From: Paludibacteraceae bacterium
GTDB taxonomy: Bacteria; Bacteroidota; Bacteroidia; Bacteroidales; Paludibacteraceae
DNA length: 64,000 nucleotides
Direction of reading: 5' to 3'
NCBI GenBank assembly: GCA_028694915.1
Contig: JAQVJY010000010.1
Coordinates: 1-64,000, forward strand
Position numbers and translations under genes: made by a program. Below the pieces are notes generated by a model, which saw only the letters and a list, made by a program, of their open reading frames with translations, had not been told where the DNA came from and made no database searches. Shown here one piece after another: positions 63,653-64,000 of this stretch (position 1 is the stretch's first letter; each line of letters begins with the position of its first letter).

Positions 63653-64000
63653 AATTATTACTAAAAATCTATAAATGGGTTTACGGCTCATTTCCATATA
63701 ATAAGATAAGAATTGCAGCATTGCGCTTATCGGGTGTAAAAGTTGGTGAACATGTTTATTTAGGAGAATCCTTGTTAGTCATAACTGACACAAAAACGCC
63801 AGATATTAAATTAGAATTAGGGAGTAGAGTTTCAGTTGCTCCCCGTGTTACTATACTTTTATCTTCAGGGCCTAATTATTCTGAATTACAAGCGTTTTTA
63901 CCCTTGTATGGTAAATCAGTATTACTAAAAGACGATTGTTGGATTGGCACAGGAGCCATTATTTATCCTGGCGTGACAGTGGGTAAATGTGCCGTTGTTA
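63649..64000 (+). CDS. Hexapeptide-repeat acyltransferase (partial, runs off the window)
   Basis: The ATG at 63649 overlaps the previous stop as ATGA and the frame is open to the window end (117 codons). It begins MKLLLKIYKWVYGSFPYNKI and has left-handed beta-helix turns (VKVGEHVYLGESLLV, CWIGTGAIIYPGVTVGK) of the WcaF/maltose-acetyltransferase type. Likely an O- or N-acetyltransferase for the same amino sugar as the preceding two genes. Confidence 0.82.
   Translation, partial: MKLLLKIYKWVYGSFPYNKIRIAALRLSGVKVGEHVYLGESLLVITDTKTPDIKLELGSRVSVAPRVTILLSSGPNYSELQAFLPLYGKSVLLKDDCWIGTGAIIYPGVTVGKCAVV

Overview
This window is AT-rich chromosomal DNA from a member of the Bacteroidota, most likely order Bacteroidales (Paludibacter-like). 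The evidence is a SprA C-terminus and a type B type-IX-secretion sorting domain, Bacteroidales-type lipoproteins (NigD-like, CotH-like), a two-domain MalQ, the ligA/DUF6913/dapA neighbourhood, and many promoters of the Bacteroidota form TTG-N19-21-TAnnTTTG. No rRNA, tRNA, CRISPR array or complete insertion sequence was seen.

Left part (1-32 kb) is core genome with a few accessory genes: sprA (3' end), a CotH-like lipoprotein, clpP-clpX, a Na+/Ca2+ exchanger, a deacetylase-like lipoprotein, panC-panD, mtaB, a two-gene accessory pair with an unusually perfect Shine-Dalgarno, gcvT/pepT, an AddB-like nuclease, a NigD-like lipoprotein, a long-chain acyl-CoA ligase, a T9SS cargo protein, rsmD, a pilin-like membrane protein, a Sua5/YciO protein, pheS, ligA, DUF6913, dapA, a TPR protein, ridA, malQ and a secreted hypothetical protein. 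Most convergent gene ends carry clear hairpin terminators.

Right part (32.2 kb to the end, all on the + strand) is a surface polysaccharide locus that continues beyond the window. It opens with gmd-fcl (GDP-L-fucose), is interrupted by a small accessory island (34.5-36.4 kb), then continues with an ABC exporter (Wzm/Wzt type), glycosyltransferases of several folds (GT2, GT-D, GT32, GT4, a fucosyltransferase-like protein and a GT-C-like membrane protein), acyltransferases, WbqC and DUF1919 proteins, two DegT-type aminotransferases, and nucleotide-sugar enzymes (RmlD-like, WecB, LegB-like, a sugar-nucleotidyltransferase, an SDR epimerase). The presence of Wzm/Wzt, with no Wzx flippase seen, suggests ABC-dependent export of an O-antigen-like glycan. 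The same 44-bp promoter sequence (43/44 identical) stands in front of gmd-fcl and in front of the wzm operon.

The striking part is the cargo embedded in the polysaccharide locus. (1) An approximately 145-codon DUF559 endonuclease-like segment with imperfect terminal inverted repeats is inserted in frame inside a DegT aminotransferase, leaving the catalytic residues of the host enzyme intact. (2) Two S23-type four-helix-bundle genes sit between operon genes, each bracketed by inverted GTTAAAG/CTTTAAC-type repeats, one with a 53-bp tandem array in front; a third repeat patch without an ORF looks like a relic. (3) An AbiEi/AbiEii type IV toxin-antitoxin pair is flanked by 60-bp direct repeats and sits between a truncated, divergent wecB fragment and a complete wecB; the break in the fragment coincides with a short sequence shared with the abiEii 3' end. 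These look like small, transposase-less cassettes that settle in a polysaccharide operon without stopping its transcription.
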